A stretch of 64,000 nt of DNA from Mucilaginibacter sp. UR6-11. Lineage in GTDB: Bacteria; Bacteroidota; Bacteroidia; Sphingobacteriales; Sphingobacteriaceae. Below the pieces are notes generated by a model. It made no database searches. It had not been told where the DNA came from and worked only from the letters and a program-made list of their open reading frames with translations. A program made the translations under genes and the position numbers. Shown here one piece after another: positions 42,661 to 52,087 of this stretch. The first letter of the stretch is position 1; each line of letters opens with the position of its first letter. Location: NCBI RefSeq assembly GCF_020880695.1, contig NZ_JAJIWO010000005.1, positions 248,001 to 312,000 on the forward strand, read 5' to 3'.

Positions 42661-42762
42661 GAAAAGGGAGTGTATTATTCCACTGATTATTAATACCATT
42701 TGTACTCAGGTCGGCGTAGCTCTATATTCTTAATAACAAATTATTAATACTATTATATTATT

Positions 42763-42960
42763 ATGAAAACTGGAAAAGTAAAATGGTTTAACACACAAAA
42801 AGGTTACGGCTTTATTGTTACCGAAGACGGGAAAGATCTTTTTGTACACTTTAAGGATGTGCAAGGCGGCGTAAACGCTATTAAAGATAACGATAGCGTT
42901 GAGTATGATGTAGAGGATGGTAGAAAAGGATTACAGGCAGTAAATGTAAAGAAGATATAA
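42763..42960 (+). CDS. Cold-shock domain protein
   Basis: A 65-residue OB-fold RNA-binding protein. RNP1 is KGYGFIV and RNP2 LFVHF, after the start MKTGKVKWFNTQKGYG. It would act as an RNA chaperone. Terminator at 42984-43011. Confidence 0.94.
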   Translation: MKTGKVKWFNTQKGYGFIVTEDGKDLFVHFKDVQGGVNAIKDNDSVEYDVEDGRKGLQAVNVKKI

Positions 42961-42983
42961 TTTACTTACCCCGGACTAAAAGG

Positions 42984-43011
42984 ACCTCTGTAAACCCAGA
43001 GGTTTTTTTTT
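42984..43011 (+). terminator. Terminator of the cold-shock gene
   Basis: ACCTCTG-taaacc-CAGAGGT is a 7-bp stem running into a T-run of nine. Confidence 0.85.
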
Positions 43012-43073
43012 GGCAAAAAATTTAAAAAGCTGCTTAATTCGCTTACTTTAGGCCAACCAATTATTTTTCGATT

Positions 43074-44324
43074 ATGACTGATGCCGTATCGGCCAAAGCC
43101 TCCAGGAATGTTGTTTTTTTAGTGCTTGTTGCCTCATTGGGCTATTTTGTTGATATCTATGACCTGGTAATTTTCTCTATCGTGCGGGTAAAAAGCCTGC
43201 AGGATATCGGGATACCGGCTGATAAAATAGCGGCCGAAGGTGTGTATGTGATCAATATGCAAATGTTTGGCCTTTTACTGGGCGGTATCATATGGGGCGT
43301 AATCGGCGACAAGCTGGGCCGCATAAAAGTATTGTTCGGATCAATATTTCTATACTCGGTCGCCAACTTTGTAAATGGTATGATCCATGATATTGACAGC
43401 TATGCCTTGATCCGCCTCGTGGCGGGTATCGGGCTGGCAGGCGAGCTTGGCGCCGGCATAACCCTGGTAAGTGAAACCCTGAGTAAAGAGCGTCGCGGTT
43501 ATGGCACAACCATTGTCGCCATGATAGGCCTGTTAGGCGCCGTGGCCGCTGCTTATGTGGGTAAATATGACTGGCGCACGGCCTACTATGTAGGTGGCGG
43601 CCTGGGCATTGTTTTGTTGTTAATGCGGATGGGCACGTTTGAATCAGGCATGTTTAAAAACATCCATGATAAAGACGTATCCAAGGGCAATATTTTAATG
43701 TTGTTTAACAATCGTAAACGTTTCCTGAAATATCTGTACTGCATCTTGATTGGCGCGCCGCTTTGGTACGTGGTAGGGGTGCTGGTTACCCAGGCGCCCG
43801 AATTTGGCAAAGCGCTTGGCGCACCGGTGCCATTGAGCGCCGGCGACGGGATTATGTACACCTATGTGGGTATTTCTGTAGGCGGTATTTTTGCGGGTTT
43901 ACTGGCCCAATACACCCGGTCGCGCAAAAACACCATGTTTATATTCTTACTGCTGTCGGTAATAAGCGTTATGTTTTACCTGAGTGCCAAAGGCATCACC
44001 ACTTCGCAATTTAGATGGTTATGCTTTTTTATGGGATTTGCGGTTGGTTATTGGGCAACATTTGTTACCATAGCGTCCGAGCAGTTTGGCACCAATATCC
44101 GCTCGACCGTGACTACCACGGTACCCAACTTTGTTCGTGGCTCATTGATCCCCATCAACTTCGCCTTTAATGCCCTGATGCTGCATTTCGGCCGGATCTC
44201 CAGCGGCTATATTGTAATGATTGTGCTTACGCTAATTGCACTATTTGCTACCAGCCAGCTAAAAGAAACTTTTGATAAGGATCTGGATTATATTGAGGAT
44301 GAAGGCGCTAATATGACGACTTAA
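43074..44324 (+). CDS. MFS transporter
   Basis: A 416-residue major facilitator with 12 predicted helices. The loop 2-3 motif is GVIGDKLGRIKVLFGSIFLY and the helix 5-end block GWGIGLAGELGAG-like reads LVAGIGLAGELGAGITLVSE. It resembles sugar/organic-acid/aromatic-acid proton symporters, but the substrate is not clear. No operon partners. A partial repeat copy lies after it. Confidence 0.85.
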   Translation: MTDAVSAKASRNVVFLVLVASLGYFVDIYDLVIFSIVRVKSLQDIGIPADKIAAEGVYVINMQMFGLLLGGIIWGVIGDKLGRIKVLFGSIFLYSVANFVNGMIHDIDSYALIRLVAGIGLAGELGAGITLVSETLSKERRGYGTTIVAMIGLLGAVAAAYVGKYDWRTAYYVGGGLGIVLLLMRMGTFESGMFKNIHDKDVSKGNILMLFNNRKRFLKYLYCILIGAPLWYVVGVLVTQAPEFGKALGAPVPLSAGDGIMYTYVGISVGGIFAGLLAQYTRSRKNTMFIFLLLSVISVMFYLSAKGITTSQFRWLCFFMGFAVGYWATFVTIASEQFGTNIRSTVTTTVPNFVRGSLIPINFAFNALMLHFGRISSGYIVMIVLTLIALFATSQLKETFDKDLDYIEDEGANMTT

Positions 44325-44440
44325 TTTATCGCGGTAATATTTGGAGGAGCTGATGCTTACGGCAAAACACTGAGCATTAATTGTGCTTGTTTAGATGTGG
44401 ACGACAAGAAGTATAAATCTAAATGCCTGCTAATAACTGC

Positions 44441-44480
44441 CGTATAAGATTTCTCACTCGTACCTCGTATCGAAATGACA
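44441..44480. repeat. Dispersed repeat, TGTCATTTCGA family, copy 3 (right half only)
   Basis: CGTATAAGATTTCTCACTCG to CTCGTATCGAAATGACA matches the right arm of copies 1 and 2; the left arm is not found. Its ATGACA end opens an upstream in-frame ATG for hemF at 44475. Confidence 0.75.
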
Positions 44481-44525
44481 AGACGGTTATATGCCAAATC
44501 AACTAAAAATTGCATTTTTGCCCCG

Positions 44526-45440
44526 ATGATTAGCAAAGAACAAATAGCCGCCGATTACCAGACCATCCAGGACGAGATCTGCCGGGCCCTGGAAGCCGTT
44601 GACGGTAAAGCCACGTTTGAAGAAGAAAAATGGGAGCGCGAAGGCGGCGGCGGTGGCCGTACCCGGGTTATACAAGACGGTAATATCTTTGAAAAAGGCG
44701 GCGTAAACTTCTCGGCTGTTGAGGGTGAATTGCCGGAGGTGATGAAAAAAGCCCTGAAGGTTGACAGCAATGATTTTTTTGCTACCGGGGTATCTATCGT
44801 TATCCATCCTAATCATCCGCTGGTGCCGATCATCCACATGAATATCCGGTATTTTGAGTTGCCGTCATCATTCGGAGACGGGCAGGAGCCCGTCCGCTGG
44901 TTTGGCGGGGGCATAGATTTGACACCGCATTATATTGATGATGAGGATGCCAGATTTTTCCACGGCAGCCTAAAGGCGGTCTGTGATCAATTTAATGCTG
45001 ATTTTTATACCCGGTTTAAAAAGTGGGCCGATGATTACTTTTTCATCAAACACCGTAATGAAACCCGCGGAATTGGCGGCATATTTTACGACCGGATCAC
45101 CGCCTCTGAAGATATGAGCTGGGATGATATATTCGGGTTCTCTAAAGCCCTGGGCCGGTCGTTTATCCCCATCTATACCGAACTGGTTAATTGCCATAAG
45201 CGGGAGAGTTTTACTGCAGATCAGCAACAATGGCAATACCAACGCCGCAGCCGGTATGCCGAGTTTAACCTGGTTTATGACGCGGGCACCAAATTCGGAC
45301 TGGAAACCAACGGCCGCATCGAGTCGATCCTGATGAGCCTGCCGCCAACCGCCAGGTGGCTTTACAATTACCAGCCGCAGCCGGGCAGCGAAGAAGAAAG
45401 AACATTGTCTTTATTGAAAAAAGATATTAACTGGGTTTAG
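44526..45440 (+). CDS. hemF: Oxygen-dependent coproporphyrinogen III oxidase
   Basis: About 304 residues. The aerobic enzyme of heme synthesis turns coproporphyrinogen III into protoporphyrinogen IX. Recognisable blocks: EKWEREGGGGGRTRVIQDG, NIFEKGGVNFSAVEGELP, RWFGGGIDLTPHYIDDEDAR, RGIGGIFYDRI and RYAEFNLVYDAGTKFGLETN. The start is MISKEQIAADYQ; the longer ORF uses an ATG from the repeat at 44475 and adds 17 unlikely residues. Its use agrees with an aerobic life. Confidence 0.93.
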   Translation: MISKEQIAADYQTIQDEICRALEAVDGKATFEEEKWEREGGGGGRTRVIQDGNIFEKGGVNFSAVEGELPEVMKKALKVDSNDFFATGVSIVIHPNHPLVPIIHMNIRYFELPSSFGDGQEPVRWFGGGIDLTPHYIDDEDARFFHGSLKAVCDQFNADFYTRFKKWADDYFFIKHRNETRGIGGIFYDRITASEDMSWDDIFGFSKALGRSFIPIYTELVNCHKRESFTADQQQWQYQRRSRYAEFNLVYDAGTKFGLETNGRIESILMSLPPTARWLYNYQPQPGSEEERTLSLLKKDINWV

Positions 45441-45441
45441 T

Positions 45442-45834
45442 ATGAAGAAGCTGTTGGCACTGTTTATTGTTACTATCATTTTGTCTTTTAAAAGCGATGC
45501 CTCTTTACAAGGCACCTGGCAATATTGTGGCGGCAAATTCAATAACAAGTTATCGCCACCACCGGCAGGCTACCAACAACTGAGAAAATACACCGATAAA
45601 ACGTTTGAAGCTTTTTTACTGGAAGACGGTGAAAAAGATGTAAAATATGAAAGCGGCACTTATGCCTTAACCGCAGATAGCTGTACAGAAACCCAAACTT
45701 ACAGCCTGCAGGAGTCTAAACTATTGAACGTGCCCATGCATTACCGGTACACCATGCAGAACGATACGCTTATTTTGAAAGGTACATTACCGGGCGGCGC
45801 GTTAATTGAAGATTATTGGAAGAAGGTGAAATAA
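45442..45834 (+). CDS. Small exported protein, lipocalin-like
   Basis: A 130-residue protein with signal peptide MKKLLALFIVTIILSFKSDA and a pattern SLQGTWQYCGGKFN, then ESGTYALTADSCTET and MQNDTLILKGTLPGGALIED, typical of small calycin-type beta-barrels. The two cysteines may form a disulfide. It begins 1 nt after the hemF stop, so it is probably cotranscribed. Ligand unknown. Confidence 0.6.
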   Translation: MKKLLALFIVTIILSFKSDASLQGTWQYCGGKFNNKLSPPPAGYQQLRKYTDKTFEAFLLEDGEKDVKYESGTYALTADSCTETQTYSLQESKLLNVPMHYRYTMQNDTLILKGTLPGGALIEDYWKKVK

Positions 45835-45857
45835 GGCTTATAAATAATTCATTTGGT

Positions 45858-46053
45858 GATCCGGATTATTGATCCAAAATCTCATTTTTCAATCAGCTGA
45901 TAATCAACAATTAAGGCGTCAGTTACACCTAAAGTTACCGACTTAAAATGGTGATCCAAAGTGATCCGCTCAATTTATTAAATAGCTTATTATCAATTAG
46001 ATAAGTCGTTTTGATGATCCGGATGATCCAACTGATCCACATTTATCCGGATC
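45858..46053 (+). repeat. GTGATCC element, copy R2
   Basis: Pairs of GATCC lie at 45858/45871, 45953/45963 (TGATCCAAAGTGATCCGCT again) and 46016/46025, with an additional copy at 46034 and a closing inverted GGATCACC at 46049. The ends GGTGATCCGGA and TCCGGATCACC are perfect 11-bp terminal inverted repeats. Pair 2 to pair 3 is 63 bp. The element lies upstream of gyrA; the gyrA promoter element is about 110 bp after it. Confidence 0.85.
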
Positions 46054-46167
46054 ACCTGTGTTTAATTTGTGCCGCTAAGAATCAGCGTTAATCAATGCCG
46101 TAATCCATTAAAAAAAACACCTTAATGTGGAGTACCGGCGATATGTGGAAAAAAAGCCCAATAGCTG

Positions 46168-46175
46168 TACTTTTG
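46168..46175 (+). promoter_or_regulatory. Promoter -7 element of gyrA
   Basis: TACTTTTG matches TAnnTTTG, 120 nt before the gyrA ATG. A stem of TCGTATAAAAAA with TTTTTTACGA in the leader (about 46233-46260) is also present. Confidence 0.45.
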
Positions 46176-46295
46176 GAACCAATTTGTTAGTAAAAAAGGA
46201 CTATTAAATCAACTAAATTCTTAACTTCGCAGGTCGTATAAAAAATCTGTTTTTTACGATCAATTATAAAGCAAAATATCTACAAATAAATAAAA

Positions 46296-48860
46296 ATGGC
46301 TGAAGGTACAGAGAACGATAACCCGAACAAAGAAGACAGAATTATTTCAATAAATATTGATGAAGAAATGCGATCGGCTTACATTGATTATTCAATGTCT
46401 GTTATTGTATCGCGTGCATTGCCTGACGTACGCGACGGCTTAAAACCCGTTCACAGGCGCGTGCTTTTTGGGATGCTTGACTTAGGTTTAAATAATAATA
46501 AGCCTTATAAAAAATCTGCCCGTATTGTGGGTGAGGTAATGGGTAAATATCACCCGCATGGTGATGCTTCTGTATACGATACCATGGTACGTATGGCGCA
46601 GGAGTGGAGCTTGCGTTATCCGTTGGTTGAAGGCCAGGGTAACTACGGCTCAATTGATGGTGATAACCCGGCGGCAATGCGTTATACTGAGGCAAGACTT
46701 GAAAAGATTGCTGAAGAGATGCTGGCCGATATCAATAAAGACACTATCGACTACCAGTTAAACTTTGACGACTCGTTACAGGAGCCAACAGTATTGCCGG
46801 CCAAGTTTCCTAATCTGCTGGTTAACGGTGCGTCGGGTATTGCGGTAGGTATGGCTACCAATATGGCGCCACACAACCTGTCGGAAGTTATTGATGCCAC
46901 TATAGCATTAATTGATAACCGTGATATTGAGGTTGCCGAATTGATGAAACACGTTAAGGGGCCTGATTTCCCTACAGGCGGTATCATCTATGGCTTTGAA
47001 GGCCCGCGCGAAGCGTTAGAAACCGGTCGTGGCCGGGTAGTACTACGGGCCCGTGCGGAGATTGAAATGCATGGTAATGACCGCGAGCGCATCATTGTAT
47101 CCGAAATACCATACCAGGTAAATAAAGGTTTAATGATTGAGCGTACCGCTGACCTGGTTAATGATAAAAAACTGGAGGGCATTTCGGCTATCAGGGACGA
47201 GTCAAACCGCGAGGGTATCCGTATCGTTTATGAGATAAAGCGCGAAGCCAATGCAGCGATCGTACTAAATAACCTTTTCAAATACACCGCATTACAAACT
47301 TCGTTCAGTGTAAATAACATTGCGCTGGTTCACGGTCGCCCGATGATGTTGAATCTTAGGGACCTGATCCATCATTTTGTTGAACACAGACATGAAGTTG
47401 TTGTACGCCGTACCAAATTTGAATTATCCGAAGCCCAAAAACGCGCGCACGTTTTAGAAGGGTTGTTAATTGCCCTGGATCACCTTGACGAAGTAATTAA
47501 ACTGATCCGCGGATCACAAACCCCTGAAGAGGCCCGCGAAGGTTTAATCAGTCAGTTTGGTTTAAGTGACATACAGGCACGCGCTATTTTGGATATGACC
47601 CTGAGAAGGTTAACCGGATTGGAGCGCGACAAGATCAAAGACGAATACGAAGGTTTGATGAAGCTGATAGATTACTTAAACAGCATCCTGGCGGATGAAG
47701 GTTTAAGAATGCAGATCATCAAAGACGAGTTGTTAGAGATAAAAGAAAAATACGGCGATGAGCGTAAAACCGAAATGGTTCATTCATCAGCAGAAATGCA
47801 AACCGAAGACTTTATTGAGGATGAAGATGTGGTAATTACCATATCACGCGAAGGATATATCAAACGTACACCACTTACTGAGTACCGCAGACAGGGCAGA
47901 GGCGGTAAAGGATCAATCGGAAGCAATAGTCGCGATGAAGACTTTATTGAGCACCTGCTGATCGCGTCAAACCACAACTATATGTTGTTCTTTACAGAAT
48001 CAGGTCAATGTTTCTGGTTAAGGGTGTTTGAAATTCCGGAAGGGTCACGTACCTCTAAAGGCCGGGCTATCCAGAATATCATCAATATCCCTAAAGAAGA
48101 AAATATAAAGGCATACATTAAGGTTATAAATTTAAAAGACCAGGATTACCTGGAGAATAACTTTATCATCATGTGTACCAAAAAAGGCGTGATCAAGAAA
48201 ACTTCGTTAGAAGCTTATTCCCGTCCGCGTGCAAACGGTATCAATGCTATTAATGTTAATGAGGGGGATTCATTACTTGAAGCAAGCTTAACCAGCGGTA
48301 CCAGCGAAATTGTAATGGCTTTAAAATCAGGCCGTGCTATCAGGTTCAATGAGGCAACGGTAAGGCCGATGGGGCGTACTGCCACAGGTGTAAGGGGTAT
48401 TAGTTTAGCTGATGATAAAGATGAGGTTGTTGGTATGATAAGTATTGATAACCCTGAGACCACTGTACTGGTAGTATCAGAAAAAGGTTACGGTAAACGT
48501 ACTGATATTGATGATTACCGCGTTACTAACAGAGGTGGGAAAGGTGTTAAAACACTTAATATAACTGAAAAAACCGGAAAACTTGTTGCTATAAAAGGTG
48601 TTACTGATAATGAAGACCTGATGATTATTAATAAATCAGGGGTAATTATACGGATTGCTGTCAGCGAATTAAGAGTAATGGGCCGTGCAACGCAAGGAGT
48701 GAGGCTGATTACTTTAAAGGGTAATGACGAGATAGCATCAGTAGCTAAAATTGAACACGACGATGAAGAGGAGGAAACTGAAACTGAAGGCGGAGATACA
48801 CAATCAACATCTGATGCAGCTACAGATACCGAACCAACATCAGGCGAGATAACTGAATAA
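46296..48860 (+). CDS. gyrA: DNA gyrase subunit A
   Basis: An 854-residue type II topoisomerase subunit. The breakage-reunion domain has [20 protein letters not shown] and the catalytic Tyr130 in AAMRYTEAR. The quinolone region is [17 protein letters not shown], with Ala91 and Asp95 at the E. coli Ser83 and Asp87 positions. The C-terminal beta-pinwheel carries the GyrA box QGRGGKGS, which marks gyrase rather than topoisomerase IV, followed by an acidic tail ([12 protein letters not shown]). Two TPR genes follow in the same direction. Confidence 0.95.
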   Translation: MAEGTENDNPNKEDRIISINIDEEMRSAYIDYSMSVIVSRALPDVRDGLKPVHRRVLFGMLDLGLNNNKPYKKSARIVGEVMGKYHPHGDASVYDTMVRMAQEWSLRYPLVEGQGNYGSIDGDNPAAMRYTEARLEKIAEEMLADINKDTIDYQLNFDDSLQEPTVLPAKFPNLLVNGASGIAVGMATNMAPHNLSEVIDATIALIDNRDIEVAELMKHVKGPDFPTGGIIYGFEGPREALETGRGRVVLRARAEIEMHGNDRERIIVSEIPYQVNKGLMIERTADLVNDKKLEGISAIRDESNREGIRIVYEIKREANAAIVLNNLFKYTALQTSFSVNNIALVHGRPMMLNLRDLIHHFVEHRHEVVVRRTKFELSEAQKRAHVLEGLLIALDHLDEVIKLIRGSQTPEEAREGLISQFGLSDIQARAILDMTLRRLTGLERDKIKDEYEGLMKLIDYLNSILADEGLRMQIIKDELLEIKEKYGDERKTEMVHSSAEMQTEDFIEDEDVVITISREGYIKRTPLTEYRRQGRGGKGSIGSNSRDEDFIEHLLIASNHNYMLFFTESGQCFWLRVFEIPEGSRTSKGRAIQNIINIPKEENIKAYIKVINLKDQDYLENNFIIMCTKKGVIKKTSLEAYSRPRANGINAINVNEGDSLLEASLTSGTSEIVMALKSGRAIRFNEATVRPMGRTATGVRGISLADDKDEVVGMISIDNPETTVLVVSEKGYGKRTDIDDYRVTNRGGKGVKTLNITEKTGKLVAIKGVTDNEDLMIINKSGVIIRIAVSELRVMGRATQGVRLITLKGNDEIASVAKIEHDDEEEETETEGGDTQSTSDAATDTEPTSGEITE

Positions 48861-48863
48861 ACT

Positions 48864-49982
48864 ATGAATGTCCGTAAAATAATTTTGTCGGTTTTACTGG
48901 TACTGTTTACTTCACCGTTTGCATTCTGCCAGTCAGAATTGCTAAAGGGTGTAGTGAACAGTTTGGCCTTCTATAAGCAGAAAAAAGAGCTTAGGTTTTT
49001 GGTCAATGCAAAAAAATCGATTGACAGTCTGCTAAAATTAGCACCGGACACGAATGATCTGGAAAAAAATGTATATCGGGCCGTTGTCAACTCGGCTATT
49101 TTATATATAGATTCAACCAACACTACCGGCCAGCCCGAAAATTATTTCAGGAAAACGGTTGAACAGGTAGATATCTTAAATACCCGTAAAAAGATATATA
49201 AATACCAGCCTGAAATGGATTTTACCAGGGAGTGCCTTGCAAATGTTTATATACGTAAAGCATTTGCCTATGCACGCATTTCTGACTATCAGAACGCCGG
49301 TGTTATGTTTATGAAAGCGCATAAGTATGTACCTTCTTTTAAACCGCTTAACGCTTATATTGCTTACACCAATAATAAATTGGGCAATGTTACAACCGCA
49401 GAAAAATATTATGATAGCCTGGTAAAAACAGATAGTACCCGGACGGATTATATAGAAGCCGCCGCAAACGTCTACAAAGCCGTAGGGGATACCGCGAAAG
49501 CGCTCGAAATGCTAAAAAGAGGGCGGAAGCTGTTGCCTGCCGATAAATTCCTGCTGTTGGATGAGGCTAATATTTACAATAACAATAAAGATTATAAATC
49601 ATTAGAACCATTATTGCCACAATTGCTTGACTTTAATGCAAATAACCCCGATATTGTATTTGTAGCTGCAAATTGTTATGATCATCTTTATCAATATGAT
49701 AAAGCAGAGTCACTTTATTTGCAGGTGATAGATTTAAACAGTTCGGCATTTGAACCGATCTTTAATCTGGGGTTGCTTTATTTGAAGAAGAGCGCATTGA
49801 AACAGGGGAGTGAGGCGGACAAAAACCTGGCTTACGCCCAGAAATGGATGGAAAAAGCAAGCGAGATATCGCCAAATGATACAAATTGTTTAGAAGTTTT
49901 GCAGCTGATATACAAAAAGACAGGTAACAAAGACCAAACAGAAAAAATAAACAATAAACTAAAACAGTTAACCAATCAATAA
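48864..49982 (+). CDS. Exported TPR protein
   Basis: A 372-residue protein with signal peptide MNVRKIILSVLLVLFTSPFAFC and helical repeats over residues 90-365 (for example YQNAGVMFMKAHKYVPSFKP, GDTAKALEMLKRGRKLLP, EPIFNLGLLYLKKSALKQ). It starts 3 nt after gyrA, and the next TPR gene follows 4 nt later. Function unknown, presumably periplasmic protein assembly. Confidence 0.8.
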   Translation: MNVRKIILSVLLVLFTSPFAFCQSELLKGVVNSLAFYKQKKELRFLVNAKKSIDSLLKLAPDTNDLEKNVYRAVVNSAILYIDSTNTTGQPENYFRKTVEQVDILNTRKKIYKYQPEMDFTRECLANVYIRKAFAYARISDYQNAGVMFMKAHKYVPSFKPLNAYIAYTNNKLGNVTTAEKYYDSLVKTDSTRTDYIEAAANVYKAVGDTAKALEMLKRGRKLLPADKFLLLDEANIYNNNKDYKSLEPLLPQLLDFNANNPDIVFVAANCYDHLYQYDKAESLYLQVIDLNSSAFEPIFNLGLLYLKKSALKQGSEADKNLAYAQKWMEKASEISPNDTNCLEVLQLIYKKTGNKDQTEKINNKLKQLTNQ

Positions 49983-49986
49983 AACT

Positions 49987-51249
49987 ATGAGAGTTAAATT
50001 TTTGATAGCGGGCTTAATGGCCGTAGCCACTACTACTGCGTTTGCTCAAAAATACGAATTAAACAATGCTAAAGAAACGTATGATAAATACGTTACTTTA
50101 AACAAAGTAGCCGCAACTTATACCGAAGCCGATAAAAATCTTATCGCCTCAAAAGAATCTATTGATAAAGCTGCCGCTAATGCAAAAACAGCCAATTTGC
50201 CTTTAACTTATGCGGTAAAGGCGGCTGTATACGCTACCTATGCTTTACGTGATACTTCAAAAGCAAAAACTATCGGTTTTTTTAATACGGCTGATGAAGC
50301 GTTAAAAAAAGCTAAAGAGCTGGATGCAACCGGCGAAAACAAAGCTTTGATATTAGAGGCCGCCAACAACCTGGCACAATACCAGTTAAACAAAGGGGTA
50401 GCCGACTTCAAAGACAAGAACTTTGACCTGGCCTATAAAGATTTTGATTATTTCCACAATCTTTTTCCAGAAGATACCACAGCCTTATATTATTCAGGCC
50501 TGGCAGCAGTTGCGGGATCAAATTATCCGGCGGCGCTAACTGCTTATTCAAAGCTCTTGCCACTTAAATTCTCTAAAAAAGAAACCATTTATATGGATAT
50601 GTCAAGTATCTATTTAACTACAAAGGACACTGTAAATGCGCTAAAGATTGCTAGTGAAGGAGTAGAGAAGTTTCCGAATAGTTCTGACCTGAGAAGAAGA
50701 GAAATTGAGGTGAGCCTGCAAGCGGGTAAAGCACATGAGATTCTGGGTAAAATTCAGGCTGCTATTGCAAATGATCCGAAGAACAAAAACCTATATTATT
50801 ATGCTGGCTTAACTTATACTTCCTTCGGATCAAACACGGGGTCTGATATAGATAAGCTTAAAAAAGGTTCAAAAGATGCAGCTGCAATAGCGGCCCTTCA
50901 GGCAAAAAAAGATAATTATTTTGCTCAAGCTGTCGAAATGTATAAAAAAGCGCTCGAAATTGATCCGGATTATTATGAAGCTAATTTAAATATTGGCTAT
51001 GCTTACCTTGCGCCGGCAATCGATTTATATAATGCCGCAAACCAGTTGCCGCCAAGCAAACAAAAGGAATATACAGCAGCCATCGCAAAGTCAACGGCAC
51101 AATTTGAATTAGCTAAACCATATTTAATTAAAGCAACAGAATTAAATCCAAAATCAAAAGATGCCCTGATAAACTTAAAAAATTATTACCTGGGTACAAA
51201 AGACACCGCTAATGCTACCGCTATCCAAAAAAGGATAGAAGCCTTATAA
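49987..51249 (+). CDS. Exported TPR protein
   Basis: A 420-residue protein with signal peptide MRVKFLIAGLMAVATTTAFA and TPR-like helical repeats; NKGVADFKDKNFDLAYKDF, YAGLTYTSFGSNTGSD and MYKKALEIDPDYYEANLNIG are clear units. It is the last gene of the gyrA-TPR-TPR run, ended by a hairpin at 51273. The tandem arrangement with the previous TPR gene suggests that they act together. Confidence 0.8.
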   Translation: MRVKFLIAGLMAVATTTAFAQKYELNNAKETYDKYVTLNKVAATYTEADKNLIASKESIDKAAANAKTANLPLTYAVKAAVYATYALRDTSKAKTIGFFNTADEALKKAKELDATGENKALILEAANNLAQYQLNKGVADFKDKNFDLAYKDFDYFHNLFPEDTTALYYSGLAAVAGSNYPAALTAYSKLLPLKFSKKETIYMDMSSIYLTTKDTVNALKIASEGVEKFPNSSDLRRREIEVSLQAGKAHEILGKIQAAIANDPKNKNLYYYAGLTYTSFGSNTGSDIDKLKKGSKDAAAIAALQAKKDNYFAQAVEMYKKALEIDPDYYEANLNIGYAYLAPAIDLYNAANQLPPSKQKEYTAAIAKSTAQFELAKPYLIKATELNPKSKDALINLKNYYLGTKDTANATAIQKRIEAL

Positions 51250-51272
51250 GCTGCACGAGGAGTGACATAAAT

Positions 51273-51296
51273 AAAGCCCGCCGGGAAGCGGGCTTT
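51273..51296 (+). terminator. Terminator of the gyrA-TPR run
   Basis: AAAGCCCGC-cgggaa-GCGGGCTTT is a perfect 9-bp stem; the T content is within the stem end. Confidence 0.75.
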
Positions 51297-51437
51297 AAAT
51301 TAAATACACTACTTAACATAATGTTAATTATGAGATAATAATAAAGGAACTAATTAGCAGTTGGTCATTGGTTCATTAAACATTCATTAATTACATTTTA
51401 GACGCCGACTTACCGGTATCATGCAATTGTGTTGGAA

Positions 51438-51581
51438 TTACCGATTTACTTTCGGAATTATAGCCGATAAAGATTTGCGGTCATTGCCACGGCCAAGCGC
51501 AAAACGTAAACTGATAGAGAAATAAATATATTCATAAAGAAAATTTAACGAGTCATTAAATTCCGGTATCAGTTGTGGTTT
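51438..51581 (-). pseudogene. Remnant of an outer-membrane-type beta-barrel protein C-terminus
   Basis: A 47-codon open stretch without a start, ending at the stop 51438-51440: KPQLIPEFNDSLNFLYEYIY, then FSISLRFALGRGNDRKSLSA and IIPKVNR. The alternating aromatic pattern FLYEYIYFSISLRFAL resembles the last strands of an outer membrane barrel. An in-frame stop at 51582 cuts off the rest. It is therefore a decayed gene tail in the 360-bp gap after the TPR genes. Confidence 0.4.
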
Positions 51582-51610
51582 TTAATTTTTATTACTGATA
51601 TTTAGGCGCC

Positions 51611-52087
51611 ATGGTAGTATCAGAAAGATTATCAAAATGGGGAATGCGCATCTACCCTCCTCTTTTTTTCCAGCGTATTTGGGTGGTTAAAATTGATAAG
51701 GGATTTAGAGGAGTCACCGTAAATATCAACAAGAGTATTTTAAATAGAAATTATAACAACTCTATTTTTGGCGGTACCATTTTTTCGGCCGCCGACCCGT
51801 TTTATCCATTGTTGTTTCACCAGCTATTTACGCATAAGGGCTACAACGTTATCGCGTGGTCAAAATCATCTGAGATTCAGTTTTTAAAGCCCGGGTTAAC
51901 TAAACTACAGTTTAAGATCAGGATCAGTGATGAAGAAATTGCGGAAGCCGAGCACGTTTTAAACACCGGCGGCAAGTATATCAAAGCCCATCCGATTGAT
52001 ATATATAATACCAGCGGTGAAATTTGCGTGACGTTGATGAACGAGGTTTATTTACGTAATATTAACTTTATTGAAAACGTACAATGA
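51611..52087 (+). CDS. DUF4442-family (hotdog-fold) protein
   Basis: A 158-residue protein resembling the thioesterase-like YiiD C-terminal family: SERLSKWGMRIYPPLFFQRI, LNRNYNNSIFGGTIFSAADP, and FLKPGLTKLQFKIRISDEEI. It probably hydrolyses or binds an acyl thioester. The end overlaps the GNAT gene by 4 nt (ATGA). Confidence 0.75.
   Translation: MVVSERLSKWGMRIYPPLFFQRIWVVKIDKGFRGVTVNINKSILNRNYNNSIFGGTIFSAADPFYPLLFHQLFTHKGYNVIAWSKSSEIQFLKPGLTKLQFKIRISDEEIAEAEHVLNTGGKYIKAHPIDIYNTSGEICVTLMNEVYLRNINFIENVQ

Noticed and set aside
43586..43861. Minus-strand ORF in the MFS gene
   Set aside because: Antisense to predicted membrane helices, with no domain and no start context.
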